Shown here: piece after piece, positions 17,297-24,928 of the stretch
Layout of the letters: each line of letters starts with the position of its first letter
How positions within the stretch are numbered: position 1 is the first letter of the stretch
Source of the DNA: Paenibacillus uliginis N3/975
Lineage (GTDB): Bacteria > Bacillota > Bacilli > Paenibacillales > Paenibacillaceae
Assembly (NCBI RefSeq): GCF_900177425.1
Contig: NZ_LT840184.1
Span: 140,308-204,307 of the forward strand
Length of the DNA stretch: 64,000 bases
Direction: 5' to 3'
Program-made: the position numbers and the translations under genes
The notes under the pieces: generated by a model
What the model saw: only the letters and a program-made list of their open reading frames with translations
Databases searched by the model: none
What the model was told of the DNA's origin: nothing

Positions 17297-17328
17297 CAAA
17301 GGGACTTCTCAGCGTAGAAGTCCCTTTG
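17297..17328. terminator. Hairpin terminator downstream of serS
   Basis: CAAAGGGACTTCT and its exact complement flank a six-base loop. It lies just past the serS stop on the minus strand; its U-tract is weak in that direction. Confidence 0.65.
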
Positions 17329-17344
17329 TTGTCTAACTTTCATT

Positions 17345-18631
17345 TTATATTGTCAGCCGCTCCATCCCGTTCAGATAAGGACGGAGAGCTGCCGGGATGG
17401 CAATCGATCCGTCCTCCTGCTGATGGTTTTCCAGCAGGGGAATCAGGATACGGGGCGAAGCTACCGCCGTATTGTTCAGCGTGTAGCAGTAACGCAGAGC
17501 ACCGGTTTTGTCCCGGTATCGGATGTTCGAACGCCGTGCCTGGAAATCAAGCAGGTTCGACGACGAATGGGTCTCTCCATAGGCCCCTCGGCTCGGCATC
17601 CATGTTTCAATATCATACTGCTTGTAAGTTTTTTGCGACATGTCTCCAGTGCACACCGCCATAACCCGGTAAGGGAGCTCGAGCAGCTGTAGAAGCTCTT
17701 CGGCGTTGGCGGTAATCTCCTGAAGCAGATGCTCCGAAAGCTCTAGACTGGCCTCGCACAGGATGACCTGCTCCACTTTTGCGAACTGGTGAACCCGGTA
17801 CAGGCCTCGGACATCCTTGCCCGCCGACCCGATTTCGCTGCGGAAGCAGAGCGAGGCGGCAGCAAGTTTGAGTGGTTCGGTAACATCTACCGTTTCACCG
17901 CTGTAATACGAGACGAGCGGAACCTCCGAGGTGCCGACCAGCCATTTGTCTTCGTCCGTAATATGAAAGGTCTGGTCTCTGCCAAGCGGGAAGTAGGCCG
18001 TATTCATAAGTGCCTCGGTCCGTACCATCAGCGGTACATCGAACAGGGTAAAGCCCTTTTTGACAAGCAGGTCCAGTGCCAGCTGCTGCACAGCCCGGTG
18101 AAGCATGACACCAGTACCGGTCAGATAGTAATTCCGGCTGCCGGCAGTTTTGACACCACGAGGAATGTCGATCATTTTGTGCATTTCACCGAGCTCCACA
18201 TGGTCTCTAAGTGGAAACTCGAACTCTGGAAGCAGACCGACTTTTTTCATCTCTATATTGTCTTGGTCCGAAGCTCCGACAGGGGTGTCCGGCGATACGA
18301 TGTTCGGCACAAGTGCCAATAGCTCAATGTACGCGGCATCGGTCTCTCGCAGGGTGTTCTCTTGCCCGCCAAGCCGTTCATTGATTTCTTTAACAAGCTG
18401 TTTGATATTTTCGGCTTGCTCCCGGTTTCCTTGCCGCATAAGGTTGCTGATTTTCTGTGTGAACCGGTTACGTTCCTGCCGGAGCGCCTCTACTTCTTGC
18501 AGCATCGAACGACGTCTCTCGTCCAGATCCATCAGCTCTTTAACCGACAGCTTGATGCCCTTTTGATCCGCTGCCTGCTGAACTTCCGTTTGATTCTCTT
18601 TACGTTCCCTTAGCCATTTCATGTCTAACAT
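17345..18631 (-). CDS. serS: Seryl-tRNA synthetase
   Basis: A 428-residue class II synthetase that charges tRNA-Ser. The N-terminal coiled-coil arm (ERRRSMLQEVEALRQERNRF region) is followed by the catalytic domain with motif 2 (FRSEIGSAGKDVRGLYRVHQF) and motif 3 (NTAVASPRILIPLLENHQ), plus the serine-site region THSSSNLLDFQARR. ATG 18631 is the start: AAGGAGC lies upstream and the longer frame runs back through the T-box leader. Expression is controlled by that T-box riboswitch. Many Paenibacillus carry a second serS near the origin; the divergent serine-site wording here (SSSNLLDFQ rather than SNCTDFQ) suggests this may be such an additional copy. Confidence 0.93.
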   Translation of the reverse strand: MLDMKWLRERKENQTEVQQAADQKGIKLSVKELMDLDERRRSMLQEVEALRQERNRFTQKISNLMRQGNREQAENIKQLVKEINERLGGQENTLRETDAAYIELLALVPNIVSPDTPVGASDQDNIEMKKVGLLPEFEFPLRDHVELGEMHKMIDIPRGVKTAGSRNYYLTGTGVMLHRAVQQLALDLLVKKGFTLFDVPLMVRTEALMNTAYFPLGRDQTFHITDEDKWLVGTSEVPLVSYYSGETVDVTEPLKLAAASLCFRSEIGSAGKDVRGLYRVHQFAKVEQVILCEASLELSEHLLQEITANAEELLQLLELPYRVMAVCTGDMSQKTYKQYDIETWMPSRGAYGETHSSSNLLDFQARRSNIRYRDKTGALRYCYTLNNTAVASPRILIPLLENHQQEDGSIAIPAALRPYLNGMERLTI

Positions 18632-18660
18632 GGTCACCGCGCTCCTTTGTTTGGATAAAA

Positions 18661-18861
18661 TAAAAAAGCGTCCTAGTCCATATGGGACGAGGGACGCTTT
18701 TGCGCTCGCGGTGCCACCCAAATTGATTGAACCGCTAAAGTTTCAGGGTTCAATCCACTTTGATTCCGCGGTAACGGGCGGATCCGGTTAACTTAGGGGG
18801 GTATCCCTTGACGAGAACGCCTCGGAGTTGGATGCTCTTCATTGGCCTGATTTCGATATTT
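18661..18861 (-). promoter_or_regulatory. T-box riboswitch leader of serS
   Basis: On the minus strand the T-box sequence GGGTGGCACCGCG (near 18720-18706) is followed by a terminator stem AAAAGCGTCC...GGACGCTTTT and a U-run ending at 18661. Uncharged tRNA would pair with the T-box and open the antiterminator. Only about 140 bases separate the predicted transcription start from the T-box, shorter than typical leaders, so stem I or II may be reduced. I could not assign the serine specifier codon by eye. Confidence 0.85.
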
Positions 18862-18866
18862 GTATC

Positions 18867-18896
18867 AGTATACCGCAGATATGTTATTTTATTCAA
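18867..18896 (-). promoter_or_regulatory. serS promoter
   Basis: Minus-strand TTGAAT (18896-18891), 18 bases, TATACT (18872-18867). Transcription would begin about 140 bases before the T-box. Confidence 0.65.
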
Positions 18897-18917
18897 GAGC
18901 AAAGCGGAAACCTGTAC

Positions 18918-19694
18918 TCATACCGAGGAAAAATGCTGCTCACGATGTTTACCCGCGCGGCTGGCCGGGCGTTCGCTATCCCAGCGGAAGGTAAATGCAG
19001 CCAAGACCAGGCAGACGACGGTAAACCCGGTCAGGATACCGAGCGGCAGTCCTATAGCGGAAAGGGACCCGCCATTGGCCTTTACGGCAATACCCATCGC
19101 CTCCACAAGGTAATGAAACGGCTGCAACTGGCCGACGACGCGGACCCATTGTGGCGCTTGCTCCAGGGAATAAAAGGCTTCGCTGGTGAACAGTAACGGA
19201 AAGCTCATCAGGTTGGAGATCATGTTGACGTTACTTTCATCACGGGAAAGGTTGGCTGCAATAAATCCGATGGCGGTAAAGCAGACAGTTCCAATAAGAA
19301 GTACCAGCAGCATAAGGGCCGATCCGGTTAGGCTGAGTGAGACGCCAAGCAGCAACACGCTGACGATGATTACACATACACTGACGAAAAGTGCCAGCAC
19401 GGTTCTGGCTCCGGTCATGGCCGTGATGAACGAAAGGGTGGAGAAGGGCGTAGCTCGAAGCAGCTTATAAACGCCGCGGTTACGGTGGGACATTACGTAA
19501 AAGGCCGTAACCATGGTCGCGCCAAACAGAACATTAGTGGTCAGTACACCGCTGAGCAGGCGGTCTGAATAGGCCGGATTATCAAAATATAGTCCAAGCC
19601 CCACCAGCATGGCGAGCGGAAAAGCGACGTTCCAGACCATCGTATGAATGTCGCGGAATATGCCCCGCAGCATTGTGGTAAGAATCGTAAACAT
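18918..19694 (-). CDS. ABC-2 type exporter permease
   Basis: A 258-residue integral membrane protein with about six helices and the ABC-2 organisation: an N-terminal amphipathic segment (MFTILTTMLRGIFRDIH), a helix at VWNVAFPLAMLVGLGLYF, and the C-terminal region SFPLLFTSEAFYSLEQAPQWVRVVGQLQPFHYLVEAM, matching the conserved (P)xxY/L-x-F-HYL signature of the family. AAGGAGG precedes the ATG. It follows its ATPase partner by 169 bases on the same strand. Together they probably export a drug, lipid or peptide. Control by the upstream PadR gene is inferred from operator sites. Confidence 0.88.
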   Translation of the reverse strand: MFTILTTMLRGIFRDIHTMVWNVAFPLAMLVGLGLYFDNPAYSDRLLSGVLTTNVLFGATMVTAFYVMSHRNRGVYKLLRATPFSTLSFITAMTGARTVLALFVSVCVIIVSVLLLGVSLSLTGSALMLLVLLIGTVCFTAIGFIAANLSRDESNVNMISNLMSFPLLFTSEAFYSLEQAPQWVRVVGQLQPFHYLVEAMGIAVKANGGSLSAIGLPLGILTGFTVVCLVLAAFTFRWDSERPASRAGKHREQHFSSV

Positions 19695-19863
19695 GAACAG
19701 GTTCCTCCTTCGTGATTGGCAGCTTTTGCTGCTGTTGTATTCATGATAATTTCAAACATGACATGTGGTCGACCGCCGTCATGCGACACAGCACTGCGCT
19801 CTAGGAGCTTCGCGCGGTGAGATTTGAAAAAACTCCGTACACTGAACTGAAGCCACCTCCAGC

Positions 19864-20562
19864 TTAGGCCTCTGTTAATGAGATATACAGCTCCTCCAGA
19901 CTTTCAGCCCCGTGTGTGGACAGCAGGAATTCGGGTGAGCCTTCCGCTTGGATTTTGCCGTTACAGATCAGAAGTATGCGCTGTGCAAGCTTATTTACTT
20001 CTTCCATGTCATGTGAAGTGAACACGATGGAGGTGCCGGCATCAGCCAGCGACCGGATCAGCTCGCGGATTTCGCGGCGGGCACGGGGATCAAGGGAGGC
20101 CGTTGGTTCATCGAGGAACAGCAAATTCGGATCGTGCACAAGCGCCATGGCGATGGCAAGCCGCTTCTGCTGCCCGCCAGATAACCGCAGGGCATCCGTC
20201 TTGGCAGCATCAGCCAGTCCGCAGCGTTCCAGGTGGGGCATGAGCTGATGATCTTTCAGCCGCAATCCATAGAAGGCGGCGAACATCCGCAGGTTCTCAA
20301 GTGCTGTAAAGCCGGGAAAGAAGGGGGTTGACTGCAGCTGTAAGCCGATGTGGCGGGAAGGCTGAGAAGTCCAGTACGTAACGGACCCGTCATCCGGACG
20401 CCGGAGCCCAAGTATGAGATCCAGCGTTGTTGATTTTCCGGCACCGTTTGGTCCGATGATTGCCAGTACCTCACCCTCCCGGATATCCAGATGAATTCCG
20501 TTGACGACATGCTTGTGACCATAGGTTTTAACTAAACCATGGGCCTGAATTAATGTTTTCAT
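19864..20562 (-). CDS. ABC exporter ATPase
   Basis: A 232-residue nucleotide-binding subunit driving the ABC-2 permease downstream. It shows Walker A GPNGAGKST, signature LSGGQQKRLAIA, Walker B LLFLDEPTASLD and the switch His in VFTSHDMEEV. The Q-loop region reads IGLQLQSTPFFPG. The start is supported by AAAGGAG 9 bases upstream. A palindromic site TATCCAA-TG-TTGGATA lies 30 bases before the start, matching the palindrome upstream of the PadR gene. Subunit composition resembles CcmA/YxlF-type drug or antimicrobial peptide exporters, but the substrate is unknown. Confidence 0.92.
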   Translation of the reverse strand: MKTLIQAHGLVKTYGHKHVVNGIHLDIREGEVLAIIGPNGAGKSTTLDLILGLRRPDDGSVTYWTSQPSRHIGLQLQSTPFFPGFTALENLRMFAAFYGLRLKDHQLMPHLERCGLADAAKTDALRLSGGQQKRLAIAMALVHDPNLLFLDEPTASLDPRARREIRELIRSLADAGTSIVFTSHDMEEVNKLAQRILLICNGKIQAEGSPEFLLSTHGAESLEELYISLTEA

Positions 20563-20591
20563 TCTTTATCACTCCTTTAACCAATGTTTAT

Positions 20592-20607
20592 TATCCAATG
20601 TTGGATA
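20592..20607. promoter_or_regulatory. PadR operator before the ABC exporter
   Basis: TATCCAA and TTGGATA flank TG, about 30 bases before the ATPase start. It differs by one base from the core of the palindrome upstream of padR (21213-21228). Confidence 0.65.
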
Positions 20608-20623
20608 TATGCTTAAAATAAAA

Positions 20624-20642
20624 GCCGCAGAGTAGTAGCGGC
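20624..20642 (-). terminator. Short terminator of the PadR gene
   Basis: On the minus strand GCCGC and GCGGC pair around nine bases, followed by TTTTATTTT. The padR stop codon abuts the stem. Confidence 0.6.
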
Positions 20643-20644
20643 CT

Positions 20645-21169
20645 TTATTTCTGTACGAGAGATATTACCTGCCTAAGGAACTTTGCATCCTGGTCCAACA
20701 GGGCAATCGCGTTATCAAAGGTAGCTATGGCAATAGGAGTAAGTCCATATTGGCTTTTGATCTCTTTGCCTAATCGCCACTGGGCCAGCGATTCCTCTAC
20801 CTGCTTCAGGTTCTGTTCCAACAAGCTGACGGCCTCGGAGACAGGGATGTTCTCAATCCAATTGAGTCCCAGTGAGAAGTCTGACTTGGCTGAATGGGGA
20901 GGCAGGGTGAGCGTCTCCCGGATCATGCGCTGAAACAGTGACTCGCCATCCTCTGTAATGCTGTATATTTTACGGATCCTGGCGCCGGTTCGTTCTTCAG
21001 CCGTGGTAACGATCAGTCCTTCGCTCTCCATTTTGTTCAGTGCGTAGTAGATGGAGCCGGAAAGTACGTTAGCCCACACATCCATTCTGCTGGTCTGAAT
21101 CAACTGCTGAATTTCATAGCCGTGCATCGGACGCTGGCGCAGGAAAGAGAGCAGAATAAGATTGGTCAC
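20645..21169 (-). CDS. PadR-family repressor
   Basis: A 174-residue regulator with the PadR winged helix (ILLSFLRQRPMHGYEIQQLIQ; SGSIYYALNKMESEGLIV; GARIRKIYSITEDGE) and a long C-terminal helical Vir-type dimerisation region. The start is GTG 21169: GGAAG lies 7 bases before it and the nearby ATG is out of frame and stops at once. Such proteins typically repress an adjacent ABC exporter and are released by the exported compound. The matching palindromes at 21210-21231 and 20592-20607 support control of itself and of the exporter. Confidence 0.88.
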   Translation of the reverse strand: MTNLILLSFLRQRPMHGYEIQQLIQTSRMDVWANVLSGSIYYALNKMESEGLIVTTAEERTGARIRKIYSITEDGESLFQRMIRETLTLPPHSAKSDFSLGLNWIENIPVSEAVSLLEQNLKQVEESLAQWRLGKEIKSQYGLTPIAIATFDNAIALLDQDAKFLRQVISLVQK

Positions 21170-21209
21170 GTCATAACTTCCTTCCTGATGGGTTCATGAG
21201 TGAAATAAT

Positions 21210-21231
21210 GTATATCCAACGTTGGATATAC
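21210..21231. promoter_or_regulatory. 22-bp perfect palindrome upstream of padR
   Basis: GTATATCCAAC and its exact complement, 41 bases before the padR start. The core TATCCAACGTTGGATA recurs with one change at 20592-20607, defining a likely PadR binding site. Confidence 0.7.
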
Positions 21232-21287
21232 GGTGTTATCTGGATTATAGAACGTCATGGATATCTTTGTCAATGCTATATTAATGC

Positions 21288-21614
21288 CTAATGCCTCGGA
21301 GCCCCAAGCATAATGGCAACGCCAACGAGACAAACGGCTGCCCCAATCCAGTCATACGTATCGGGCATCTTTTTGTCGATTCCCCATCCCCATAAGACCG
21401 AAAGAATGATAAACAAGCCACCATACGCAGCATACACTCTTCCGAAGTCCGGGAATTTCTGAAGCGTAGGAAGAATTCCATACACGACGAGCACGACAGC
21501 CCCGATAATCCCGTACCAGTATGGCCGTCCTTCGCGCAGCCACAGCCACACCAGATAACCCCCGCCGATTTCAGCGAGTCCTGCCAGCAGAAAAATAATG
21601 ATGGAATGTATCAT
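21288..21614 (-). CDS. YnfA/UPF0060 family small membrane protein
   Basis: A 108-residue protein of four hydrophobic helices. Family hallmarks are LLAGLAEIGGGYLVWLWLREG, the RVYAAYGG segment and the DWIGAAVCLVGVAIML C-terminus. It is distantly related to small multidrug-resistance and EamA-like transporters; transport has been proposed but the function is unsettled. AAGGTG lies just upstream of the ATG. It is a single gene, divergent from the ThrE-type pair. Confidence 0.9.
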   Translation of the reverse strand: MIHSIIIFLLAGLAEIGGGYLVWLWLREGRPYWYGIIGAVVLVVYGILPTLQKFPDFGRVYAAYGGLFIILSVLWGWGIDKKMPDTYDWIGAAVCLVGVAIMLGAPRH

Positions 21615-21824
21615 ATTTCACCTTACCTATCACAAAAATGTATGTTCGTATTCAAGCCTGGTGATTCAGTTATGCCATATGTTAAGGCCGATGATAAAAA
21701 TATGCAAAGTATGTTTTTTAGGAGCGCTTTTTCACCCTGTAGTTTCACGGTGCTTATCCCCGGCAAAAATACTATAATAAAGGCAAGTTCTTGACGAGTG
21801 ACCATAGATCAGGGAGGTACGGGA

Positions 21825-22580
21825 TTGGACGAGCTGCAACGGGAACATGAAATTATGAAAGTCTGCCTCCTCGCCGGCAAAATTATGCTGCAAAGCGGAG
21901 CAGAGACGTACCGCGTGGAGGATACGATGATGCGGATCGCCGCATCCTACGGTGTGGACAATAGCCACAGTTATATGACACCAACAGGCATTATTTTTTC
22001 AGTGGAGGAGCCGCAGCATATTACGAGGCTGATCCGGATTTCAGAACGTACCACCAACCTATATAAAATTGATCGGGTTAACACGATATCCAGGAGCATT
22101 AGCCTGGGCGAGCTGACCATTTCGGAGGCACATCGCTCACTTCAGGAAGTGGAACGAGCGAAGCCGAACTATCCGATGTGGCTTCTTATCCTCATGGCGA
22201 CCATTTCTAGCGGTTGCTTCCTGATCATGTTCAAGGGAACCTGGCATGATTTTATTCCGGCTGCGATCGCCGGTGGTCTTGGATTCTCCTGCTCGGTCTT
22301 TTTGCAGCGGGTCATTCCCGTCCGCTTTTTCTCGGAGTTTTCCGGAGCGCTGATGATCGGACTTGCCGCTGTGTGGATGGTGAAGAACGGCTTTGGTCGG
22401 CAGATCGATGTCATTATTATCAGCTCGGTGATGCCGCTTGTCCCGGGTCTGCTCATTACGAATGCGATACGTGATCTGATGGCCGGGCATCTCATCTCGG
22501 GGTTGTCCAAGGGAGCAGAAGCGTTTATTACCTCGTTTGCTATTGGCGCGGGTATTGCGTTTATGCTGTCATTTTACTGA
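21825..22580 (+). CDS. ThrE-family exporter, large subunit (DUF1212)
   Basis: About 251 residues. The N-terminal cytoplasmic domain (QSGAETYRVEDTMMRIAASYG, a recognisable ThrE motif) is followed by five hydrophobic helices. The family exports threonine/serine. TTG 21825 is taken as the start: AGGGAGG sits 7 bases before it, and the alternative upstream ATG lacks a site. It is encoded with a second, smaller subunit 14 bases downstream, the split arrangement common in Firmicutes, where the single Corynebacterium ThrE is divided in two. Confidence 0.88.
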   Translation: MDELQREHEIMKVCLLAGKIMLQSGAETYRVEDTMMRIAASYGVDNSHSYMTPTGIIFSVEEPQHITRLIRISERTTNLYKIDRVNTISRSISLGELTISEAHRSLQEVERAKPNYPMWLLILMATISSGCFLIMFKGTWHDFIPAAIAGGLGFSCSVFLQRVIPVRFFSEFSGALMIGLAAVWMVKNGFGRQIDVIIISSVMPLVPGLLITNAIRDLMAGHLISGLSKGAEAFITSFAIGAGIAFMLSFY

Positions 22581-22594
22581 AAGGGGGAGGCGAC

Positions 22595-23044
22595 ATGTTC
22601 ATGATATACCTACAACAGATCATAACCAGTTTTATCGCCTCCGCTGCTTTCGGCATGATCTTTAACGCGCCTCGAAAAGCGCTGATGCAGTGTGGCTTCG
22701 CCGGTATGGTCGGATGGATGCTGTACATCTGGCTACAGGACATGGAGGTGAAGGCGGTGACGGCGACGGTGGTCGCAGCCTTTTGGGTGACGATGATCAG
22801 TTACGTTTTCGCCAAGAAATACAAAACGCCTATCATCGTCTTCAGTGTGTCCGGTATTATTCCGCTTGTCCCGGGAGGCCTCGCCTACAATGCGCTGCGC
22901 TACGTCGCTCAGGACCAGTACGATCTTGCCGTTCAGTTCGGAGCCCGGGCGTTCATGATTTCCGGAGCGATCGCGGCGGGCCTTGTACTCGCGGAAGTGA
23001 CAAACCAGGTGATCAAGAAGATCGCATGGGCTCGGCGTCCATAG
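22595..23044 (+). CDS. ThrE-family exporter, small subunit (DUF3815)
   Basis: A 149-residue membrane protein with about five helices, corresponding to the C-terminal half of full-length ThrE. Visible are FIASAAFGMIFNAPRKAL, the paired segment IIPLVPGGLAYNALRY (echoing IMPLVPGLLITNAIRD in the large subunit) and an alanine/glycine-rich last helix. AAAGGGGGAGG is well placed before the ATG. It forms an operon with the preceding gene; the two probably act as one amino acid exporter. Confidence 0.85.
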   Translation: MFMIYLQQIITSFIASAAFGMIFNAPRKALMQCGFAGMVGWMLYIWLQDMEVKAVTATVVAAFWVTMISYVFAKKYKTPIIVFSVSGIIPLVPGGLAYNALRYVAQDQYDLAVQFGARAFMISGAIAAGLVLAEVTNQVIKKIAWARRP

Positions 23045-23198
23045 AGGAACAACTGTCCGCAGTTTCTGGCTTCAAAGCGGGTGGAATCTGCCCATCATCG
23101 AAAATTTTCAAAATATTACTAAATTTAGTAAACTTCCGTCTCATTACTTGTGTTATACATAATAATACCCTAGACGGAAAGGATGCAGGTGATGGGCC

Positions 23199-23348
23199 GT
23201 GAACGAGAAAGAACTGCTGAACAGGAAGGTTATCGTATATTCCTTACTCAGTGCGCTTGTTGTTCTTGCCGGCAGCCGTGCTCGAAACATAAAGTGTACC
23301 CGGGATAACAAGAAAACTGCGGAGATGGAATGCCATCAGCAAAAGTAA
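23199..23348 (+). CDS. Small putative membrane protein, 49 residues
   Basis: A GTG-initiated ORF with AGGTGA 7 bases upstream. It has a charged N-terminus (NEKELLNRK), one hydrophobic stretch (VIVYSLLSALVVLAG) and a Lys/Cys-containing hydrophilic tail. A good terminator follows 29 bases after the stop. I recognise no family. The combination of ribosome site, membrane span and terminator makes it plausible; it could still be chance. Confidence 0.4.
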   Translation: MNEKELLNRKVIVYSLLSALVVLAGSRARNIKCTRDNKKTAEMECHQQK

Positions 23349-23377
23349 ATGCAACAGTGAAGTACTTATATACAAGT

Positions 23378-23411
23378 ACAGGCCGGGGAAGAATACTCCG
23401 GTCTGTTTCTA
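23378..23411 (+). terminator. Terminator after the small ORF
   Basis: ACAGGCCGG pairs with CCGGTCTGT (one G-U pair) around an 11-base loop, followed by TTCTACG. Confidence 0.6.
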
Positions 23412-23449
23412 CGTATAAGGGAAAATCAAACTTTGTAACTTACATCACT

Positions 23450-23467
23450 ATTGTGCATATGCACAAT
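23450..23467. promoter_or_regulatory. 18-bp palindrome upstream of the glycerate permease
   Basis: ATTGTGCAT and its exact complement, about 130 bases before the permease start and shortly upstream of a TTGACC element. It is a candidate operator for the CdaR-type regulator encoded two genes downstream. Confidence 0.5.
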
Positions 23468-23595
23468 AAAATACGTTATGACATCAATAGAATTGACCCC
23501 TCATAGTGTTTATACTTAATCCTGTAAGCGTCATCAATTCCATGGAGAATGACAAACATGAAGAGCACCTAAACTTTGCTGAGGAGGCAAACAAC

Positions 23596-24891
23596 ATGGA
23601 TGGGACAGTTATTCATTGGGGCGGAGCCGTTATCGGTCTGATCTTAGCCATTGTACTTATTTTCAAAAAAGTAAACCCGGTCTACGCCTTGTTTGGAGGC
23701 GCTGTCATTGGCGGTCTCCTGGGCGGAGCGTCGATTGATCTGACCGTACAGTATATTATCGAAGGAACAAACAGTGTCATGGGTGCGGTTGTACGTGTCC
23801 TGGCAGCCGGTGTGCTCGCAGGTATTCTGATTGAATCCGGTGCAGCCGAGCGAATAGCCGAAACGATTGTCGCCAAGCTGGGCGAAAAGAAAGCGCTTTT
23901 ATCGATTGCGTTGGCCACGATGATCATTACCGCGGTAGGGGTATTTATTACCGTAGCGATTATTATCGTAGCACCGATCGCATTGTCCGTCGGCAAAAAA
24001 ATCGGTATTTCTAAAACAGCACTGCTGCTTGCTCTGGTTGGCGGCGGTAAAGCGGGGAATATCATTTCCCCGAACCCGAACACGATTGCAGTAGCGAAAG
24101 GATTTGACGTGGATCTGGCGCAGGTCATGATCAACGGATTTATTCCCGCAGTTGCGGGCCTTATCGTAACCGTTCTGGTAGCCAAGATGCTAACGAACAA
24201 AGGCGTCATGGTATCAGACACGGATCAGGTGGATGATGGAGCATCCAAGAAAGAGAAGCCGAGCTTCGGCCGTTCCATGGTGGCACCGATTGTAGCTATC
24301 GTGCTGCTTGCCCTTAACCCGATTGGCAGCATTCTGGACATCGAAGCGCTGAAGGCGTTTAAGATCGATTCGATGATCATTTTGCCAGTAGCTGGCATCA
24401 TCGGCCTGATCGCTATGAAGCAGACGAAACATATTATTACCTTTACAACCTCCGGTTTGAACAAAATGACAGGCACCGCCATTATTCTGATTGGAGCAGG
24501 CGCAATTGCCGGTATAATCTCCAAATCAAATTTGAGCGCAGTTGTCGTTGATACGATTGAAGTGATGGGTGTTTCCGGTACATTTCTTGCACCGCTGGCC
24601 GGTATTTTGATGGGGGCGGCTACGGCGTCGACATCCACGGCATCGATTGTAGCGGCAGGATCATTTGGTGAAGCGATATTGTCGATGGGTACGGCTCCAC
24701 TGAGCGCAGCGGTTATGGTACACACGGGTGCTACTGTTATTGACCATCTGCCGCACGGCAACTTCTTCCACGTCACCGCAGAATCCGTGAAGATGAGCAT
24801 TAAGGAACGGATGAAGCTGATCCCTTACGAAAGTATTGTCGGTTTGACGATGGCGATTGTCGCTACGATTCTGTACGGATTTATATTTTAA
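23596..24891 (+). CDS. GntP-family permease, probably for glycerate
   Basis: A 431-residue proton-coupled carboxylate permease with about 12 hydrophobic helices. GntP features include GGGKAGNIISPNPNTIAVAKGF, ASTSTASIVAAGSFGEA and the VMVHTGATVIDHLPHGNFFH loop. The start at ATG 23596 is preferred because GAGGAGG lies 9 bases before it, whereas the longer frame begins far upstream without a site. It is followed by a glycerate kinase and a CdaR regulator, so glycerate rather than gluconate is the likely substrate. Confidence 0.88.
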   Translation: MDGTVIHWGGAVIGLILAIVLIFKKVNPVYALFGGAVIGGLLGGASIDLTVQYIIEGTNSVMGAVVRVLAAGVLAGILIESGAAERIAETIVAKLGEKKALLSIALATMIITAVGVFITVAIIIVAPIALSVGKKIGISKTALLLALVGGGKAGNIISPNPNTIAVAKGFDVDLAQVMINGFIPAVAGLIVTVLVAKMLTNKGVMVSDTDQVDDGASKKEKPSFGRSMVAPIVAIVLLALNPIGSILDIEALKAFKIDSMIILPVAGIIGLIAMKQTKHIITFTTSGLNKMTGTAIILIGAGAIAGIISKSNLSAVVVDTIEVMGVSGTFLAPLAGILMGAATASTSTASIVAAGSFGEAILSMGTAPLSAAVMVHTGATVIDHLPHGNFFHVTAESVKMSIKERMKLIPYESIVGLTMAIVATILYGFIF

Positions 24892-24928
24892 GAAGCTGTA
24901 ATTTTTAAAGAGATGGGTGGGACTATAG

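Noticed and set aside
18631..18721. Longer serS reading frame
   Set aside because: The extra codons translate the T-box and terminator; the ribosome site supports 18631.
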